A stretch of 64,000 nucleotides of DNA from Misgurnus anguillicaudatus (Eukaryota > Chordata > Actinopteri > Cypriniformes > Cobitidae), in the NCBI RefSeq assembly GCF_027580225.2, contig NC_073354.2, forward strand, positions 8,904,001-8,968,000, read 5' to 3'. This document shows positions 58,204-64,000 of this stretch, piece after piece. How positions within the stretch are numbered: position 1 is the stretch's first letter; every line of letters begins with the position of its first letter. The notes beneath the pieces were generated by a model, which was not told where the DNA came from, made no database searches, and worked only from the letters and a program-made list of their open reading frames with translations. The position numbers and the translations under genes were made by a program.

Positions 58204-58803
58204 TGCCAAACCTATGCTATGTTTAATTTGCTGAAGAAAAGAGGAGGAGAAGTCACGAGAAGAAGTCAAATCAGGTTTTTCAAAACTTCTTTAACCCTTC
58301 ATCTTGCGTCCTCCAAGTGCTTTTATTTGGGTGGAATTTCACACTCCGCAGTCCGCATTTTCATTGCGATGTCCTGCCGAAGTTTCTGTACTAATTTGCG
58401 CTGCTCTTAGTAGATTGCAATGGTCATTGTGGAAATATGCTTATGTCATTATTGTGCCTGTGTATTTTATTTGCGCCTTTGTAGTAAATCACACGCAAAT
58501 CGTTCTTGAGTTAGACATCGCTATTGCGTTATGGAGCATGCAGCGCATTTACTCACGACGGCGTATAATATTAATGATAAGATTTAAATTACATTTAGGA
58601 CTAAAGTTGTCCTTTTTACAATTCTTTCATCACAAAAATCAATCGTATATCAATGACTGGACAAACGAAAGACATTTTTATTAAAAGTAAATGAGATCAA
58701 AGCAAAATCTAAATCTTTTCGCGTACCCCCTGGAAACTCTTCACGTACCCCCTGGGGTACACGTACCCCCTGGGGTACGCGTACCCCTGGTTGGGAATCA
58801 CTG
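57581..58803. mobile_element. Complete hAT-type element with end minisatellite
   Basis: It starts cagtggttcccaacc and ends ggttgggaatcactg, flanked by the 8-bp duplication atctagct (57573-57580 and 58804-58811). Just inside the right end is a short array of gtaccccctgg-like units (about 58722-58790). No intact transposase; 58304-58684 is open but unrecognised. Confidence 0.88.
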
Positions 58804-58913
58804 ATCTAGCTGTATCAGCTGACGTTGTCTTTATAATATTTGAGGCTGGACGTCGTCGTAATGCCCTTGCTGCTAGTGCCTGCATCAAAAATGCTGCATT
58901 CCTTCTAAGCGTG

Positions 58914-59181
58914 CCTTGGTTCTCAAACCGGGGGCCGCGAGATGGTGCCAGGGGGGCCCCAGTTTTATGACATTTTATAAAATACATTCATTGATCATGA
59001 ATTCTGTGTAATTAAACCTAAAAAATAATAAGCCAACTAACCAACAGCACTACTAGGTATAATTTAATATGTTTAGTTTACATTTTAGAACTGTTTTTGT
59101 CAAATTTTCTTTCGGGGGGCTGCGAAAGAATGCACCGTACACAAGGGGGGCCGCAAGCATGAAAAAGTTTGAGAACCACTG
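58914..59181. mobile_element. Short hAT-like MITE
   Basis: The left end ccttggttctcaaac is a decayed version of cagtggttctcaaac; the right end reads gtttgagaaccactg. The G-rich inner parts (ccgggggccgcgag and ggggggccgc) are typical of this fish MITE. Confidence 0.7.
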
Positions 59182-59698
59182 ACCTATATCACCGTTATTT
59201 GCTCGTACAACTTAATGGAAATGCACCTCATTCACATGTGTTTGTTTTTCTTTTCTTGTGAATTTTGAAAAGATTTGCTTCACGTTTGGATGGAAACCTC
59301 ACTTGTGACAGTACGTACTAAATTAGATGAAGTATCAACTGCTGTAAAGTAAAAATACTATGTTCCTAATAGTATGTGTGGGAGCAGTATAAATATATTT
59401 TGGACATTTTGCATCCACCATGTTTTTATTGTCCTTTGACCTATGATGACATAAGCAGACTGACTGTAACTTATGTGTGTGTTGTTGAACAAGTATAATG
59501 AGGAATACATTTCTTGGTACCTAAATCCCTAAAGCTGTGAATGCATGGATTTCCCTTTTTTATTTTCTTCACCTTTTGAAATTTGGTGTCTCCTTAGCTC
59601 TCAGGATAGTGAAGTGTCCATCGAATACACACTTATAGATCTACGGCAGTAGTAGGTCATCAGTTTTTTGAATACTATGAATTCTAACACACTACTCA

Positions 59699-60270
59699 CT
59701 AGTGCTGTGTTAAAAATATCGATACAATGACACAAGCACAGATATCTTATCCTAAACTGCTGGAAAGTGATGTTGAAGTAGCGTTGCATGTCGTCTTGCA
59801 AGCAATCTATAATAAATCTATTTCGCGCATTTAAAAGCAATGAAGCGCGCGCTGCATAATTAGCCGCTCTCTTATAATACAGTAAAGGATTTGGGAAGAA
59901 AGACGACAAATAATCTGATTTGTATAGAGAAATAGTATTTAGTCTGACTGCATGTTTATACATATATTCATAGATATATATAGAAGAATTATATGAGGGA
60001 AGAATATAATGCCTAGTATAAGGCACAATCTTCTAAAACTGCTTTGAAACAACATGAGTTGAGTACTGTAGCTCTGGGATGTTATGTCTTTCCAAGAGTT
60101 CCCCCAAAAGCTAATAAATGAATGGCAAAAACACAACGGTTACAACACTGCTTATGCAATGTACAATAAACAGATAATAATAGTAACGTGTTACTAAATT
60201 CTGAACAAAAATGTCATTCAAAATGATCTTGTATCGTATCGGGAAATTGTCGGTGATACACAGCCCTACT
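59699..60270. mobile_element. Probable hAT-like element
   Basis: The left end tagtgctgtgttaaaaatat with atcgatac and the right end with gtatcgtatcggg and gatacacagcccta are imperfect inverted repeats. Flanking 8-mers agree only partly, so the boundaries are approximate. Confidence 0.5.
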
Positions 60271-60487
60271 GCTTGCCTCGCCAACTCATTTTCACCTGCC
60301 ATATAGTATAGAAGTGTTAGGGTTGCAAAGGGGCGGAAAGTTTCGGGAAATTTCTGGAAAGTTTCCATGGGGACATATTCTGGGGAATTTTGGAAATTAT
60401 TTGGAAATTTTGGGAAATTTATACAAACTATATCATATAAAAACATAAATAAACATTATTTTGGTCATAAGCAGACATGCATTAAAG

Positions 60488-61160
60488 CAGGGCTGTCCAG
60501 ACTTTTTTGTGTGGTGATCTACTTTTAAAATGATAAAGCCGACAAGATCTACATGCTTAAAAACACTTTAAATGCGTGGACTATACTGCATATATCTCTA
60601 CATTGGATTTAGGGCTGTCACCATTACTCTATTTTTTTTGAGGAGTTAAAATAGCGGAGATTCGGTTTAGTGAAACAAACTAGAAATAAAATTACAATAG
60701 TATCAGAAGCATATAAATCAGCACAATGCTTGCTCTCTCTCTTTTTCGTTTGCTTGCTCGCTCGCGCGCACACACATACACACACACACACACACACACA
60801 GGGCGCGTGGATCAGCACGTGCATGAAGGCAAGAATGCCATGCGATTGCATCCTCGTAAATTTCGGAAGTTTACATGACTGAGCTGCAGTGGGCAGGCAT
60901 AAGATTTATAACACACATTTGTGAAAGAAAGGCACAGCAACTCAAAAAGACTTACGTGTTTCACAATTACTCTAAGACCATTATTTATATATTATAATTT
61001 ATTATATAAATACCATATATTATAATTTCGCGCTCGGTTTTTTGAAGCTCGTGTGGAGGCATGGAGCAGCATGAGGATACACAGTTAACTTATGGGCGAT
61101 GTACCGGCATTGCCTTTGCCATCGACTGGTCGATCGCGATCGACGTATTGGACACCCCAG
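60488..61160. mobile_element. Nested hAT-type element
   Basis: It starts cagggctgtccagac and ends attggacaccccag, flanked by a perfect 8-bp duplication cattaaag (60480-60487 and 61161-61168). It holds gatcgcgatcgac near the right end and a CA run at 60771-60799. Confidence 0.82.
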
Positions 61161-61595
61161 CATTAAAGGGAATAAAAAATGTAGTTTCAAGGAAAAGGAA
61201 AGATAAAATAGTATATAGAACAATAGTAAGTGTGTACTGTTACAAAATATTTTTTTAAAATAAATTGTTTTTTGTTTTAATAAATCTGTTCTTTTTGAAC
61301 TTTTTATTCATTAATGAATCCTGATACTTGCACTCATAAAGCCTGAATTTATTTGATCAAAAATCCTTCGGAAATCATTCTAGTAAGCAGTGTGCTGTGT
61401 GTATGCGACAGAGGAATGCATTTCAGGTAGGAATTCAACTGAAACTGCATTCAATCTTGTTGTTTTAAACAAATACTGCATGATTTTTTAACTACATTTA
61501 AGTTCCCTGTTTAAGACCACCCTGCAATTTTTAAATTCCCAGTTTATTTCCATTAATTCCCAAATATTCCCGTTAATTCCCATATATTCCTGGTA

Positions 61596-62964
61596 AGGTA
61601 TAGTTCACCCGAAAAGAAAATTCTGTCATCATTTACTCAATCTTATGTTGTTCCAAACCTGTATTAATTTCTTTGTTCTGAAGAACACGAAGCAAGATAT
61701 TGAGGAATTTTCGTAATCAAACCGTTCGTGAGCTCCATTCATTTCATAGTAGGGGTGTGCGGGGCAACAACGGGGTTAGTTGTAACATGGACCAGTTACA
61801 TTGTTGCACAGGGTTGAGCGATTTGTTTTTTCAGTATTGTTTTCACGCTGCCAAAAGATGGTCTCACGCAAATTTATGGAAATGTATAATGTTTTTCCAG
61901 AGAGTTATTGATGAAAGAGTAATGCAAGTACATTTTTTCATCATGTGTCATCAGTTTTTTTTCAGTTTCTAAGTTGGGTGTGTAAGATACCAAAACCAAT
62001 GTTATGTCATCTTAATCAGTGTCTTGTTGACAAAAACATCATTTTGAAATTTGTCTGCAGCTCTTAGCAACTTTTTTGGTAACCCCTCAGCACTAACGAT
62101 ATGAAAACAGCTAAAGTTAGCATAATTCTTGCCGTTGTTTTAAATAGGCTACACACTAATGATTGCTGGCTGCCAACAAAATAAATTCTTATCAAACATT
62201 GTGGCCAAAATTTATTTTTGTTCATATCTTTAATATTGATTGAATACGGTCATGTCAAAGATTAAAATCATAATGAAATGAATGGCTAAAATCAGATTTT
62301 CATTATCTCAGATGTTGAGACTTTAATAAGGTTTTAACAAACTGGGTAACATAAAAAAAATGTTTGTCATAATTGTGCTGCTTTTTCTCACATATTTAGA
62401 CATTTGTATCCATTTATTAATGAACTATGGTTAGATGAGAGATGAAGTGTGAAGATACTGTCTATTATAAACAGATATAACAATATCCACTTCAAGCATA
62501 TAGACAAAATAGTATTGAAATATTTGCCTGGAAACTTCATTTTTAGCAAGTGTTAAAACAAACCCCCTGCCTGTTACAAATAACCCCACCTATGGGGGTA
62601 AGTTGTAACGTTTGCACTTCTGTCACGTTTGGTGTAATTGTCCAAGACTTGTAAGTACTAGAAACAAACTTCAAATGTTAATTCGTAGCAGAGATGTGTG
62701 TGATGCTTGTACAAAAATATAATTAATCAAACTCAAATATTTTTTTCATGATTGAGCCAAAACCAAAAAACCAAAAAGGTTGTGCCCTGCTCTCCCCCTT
62801 TTTTTCCTATTATGGAAGTGAATGGGGCTCATAAACAGTTTGGTTACAAACATTCCTCAAAATATCTTCCTTCGTGTTCATCAAAACAAAGACATTTATA
62901 CAGGTTTGTAACAACATGAGAGTGAGAAAATGATTGAACGATGAATGATGAACTATCCCTTTAA
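61596..62964. repeat. MITE with tatagttcaccc end, split by an insertion
   Basis: The left part ggtatagttcacccgaaaa and cattccaaacctg-type sequence pair with the right part gtttgtaacaacatgagagt and gatgaactatccctttaa. The middle (about 61750-62799) is a separate insert with ggggtgtgcggggcaacaac on the left and tgccctgctctccccct on the right, plus gttagttgtaac / taagttgtaacg motifs. Confidence 0.6.
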
Positions 62965-63023
62965 TTCCCATGGAAAGTTTACCGCCTTGAAAATTCCCCC
63001 AATTTTGCAACTCTAATAGAAGC

Positions 63024-64000
63024 ATGCGAATTTCGGACACAACGATATTCTGGCATATACAGTATGCATAGGAAATATCAAAGATGGCAATGTATTGTCC
63101 AGTGTTTCTTTCTTGCAAAAAAAGTAATCAGATATTGTGATAACACCAAAGAATATCTGATATCGACTGAAAAACACAAAGACAAAACTCTTCATTGTAT
63201 TTTTATTAGTGTATCAGCTATAATGCAAAACAAACAGTATTATCATTCCTGGCAGCACCGATCCTATTGTGTTGATTGCATTAGTATTCTCTGCAAGTTC
63301 ATGTGTAGACACACTGAGTCAGTCACAACAGCAGATGTCAGGGGCTAAACCTGTGGCAGATCAACAGACCTCTACTAATCTGACCCTAAACAACCCATAC
63401 AAAATATTCAACACACCCTTCAAATCACAGCAGGGTCACAGGTCATCAGCATACGCCCCATCAGAGCACTGTCTGATCCAATGACATCATTACTACTGAA
63501 CTTCAACTCGTTAAAGTCTCATCAATAAAACAACCCGAACCCATCAGATCATCACTTAGACTCATCATGAACTTTAAATGATGATGTTATCATTTTAATC
63601 AAGTTTTCATGAATGAACAATTGTTGCCTTGTGAGGCTTACATAAACAGACCATGTTTTTATAAGGGATTCAAGGCTTTACTGTGATGAGCGGATGTGCG
63701 TGTCCGATTCCTCCAGCATTGTGATTTTATTTAATCTGATTAACCCAACAAGAAAACAAATCCAACCAGGGGGACAATAAACTCCACAGCACAATGGGAC
63801 CGAGCCTTAACCAATATATGTGTGAGAAGTGAACTAAACAGCTGGACACAAAAAACCCTCAGGAATCCACTGGAGAATGGGAGTTCCTCATCTGTAAACT
63901 TCATCGATGACTCAAAACTAATACAAAACAAACAGCTACTCAAGACTCTGTTGATGTTTTATACTGCCTTGATACTGACACATTTAAAATAGTTTAATGA
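63024..64000. other. Right edge, nothing recognised
   Basis: AT-rich DNA, presumably epb41l2 intron or upstream sequence. No 4.1 headpiece exon, RNA gene or complete transposon was identified. Confidence 0.45.

Larger units (their letters stand above)
60316..63015. mobile_element. 2.7-kb hAT-type element with nested elements
   Basis: It starts gttagggttgcaaa and ends ttttgcaactcta. The flanking 8-mers are atagaagt and atagaagc (60308-60315, 63016-63023). Just inside both ends are ggaaagtttcc and ccatggaaagttta. It carries nested elements at 60488-61160 and about 61596-62964. Confidence 0.78.

Noticed and set aside
58304..58684. 126-residue plus-strand open frame
   Set aside because: It lies within the hAT element at 57581-58803; no hAT transposase motif could be read in it.

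Overview
The window is vertebrate nuclear DNA, almost certainly from a teleost fish, possibly a cypriniform. Coding exons are short, bounded by GT/AG sites and separated by kilobase-scale AT-rich introns. Most of the rest is fish-type DNA transposon sequence: Tc1/mariner, hAT with 8-bp target duplications, elements flanked by TAA/TTA or TTAA, and an L2/SINE tail. I saw no bacterial operons, tRNA, rRNA or CRISPR array.

One host gene is recognised. It lies on the minus strand and fills about 3.3-43.7 kb: epb41l2, encoding protein 4.1G (band 4.1-like 2). I placed 16 confident coding exons by hand. They keep a single reading frame of 2,199 bases (732 codons plus stop), and every intron phase is consistent. 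In transcript order they encode the rest of FERM lobe F1, then F2, F3, the FERM-adjacent segment, a spectrin-actin-binding segment, a large acidic variable exon, and the 4.1 C-terminal domain ending at a TAA at 3332-3334. The N-terminal headpiece and the first part of F1 are not in the window, so 43.7-64 kb is read as intron or upstream sequence. Two further in-phase small exons are proposed, at 19088-19138 and 7854-7907.

The most interesting candidate is at 19634-20173, inside an intron of the same gene and on the same strand. This GC-rich open block has strongly coding-like codon use and begins at a plausible in-phase splice acceptor. It encodes an acidic segment, a long hydrophobic segment and a short tail before a stop. 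If spliced in, it would end 4.1G early with a membrane tail and drop the spectrin-actin-binding and C-terminal domains.

The repeat landscape is deeply nested. Regions 8.3-10.9, 12.6-14.6, 15.4-18.6, 20.5-23.3, 25.7-29.4, 30.9-32.5, 34.4-35.3, 36.6-42.4, 44.4-47.8 and 57.4-63.0 kb are mainly transposons inside transposons, many with readable target-site duplications. Two inverted-repeat elements in epb41l2 introns (8938-9773 and 21088-21672) carry dense tracts in which almost all differences from sister copies are T to C on the + strand, that is A to G on the gene's sense strand.

From 45.9 to 58.2 kb there is a young tandem segmental duplication (order A1-B1-A2-C-B2). The first copy lacks a 2.3-kb block, and the second has an 88-bp unit present three times.
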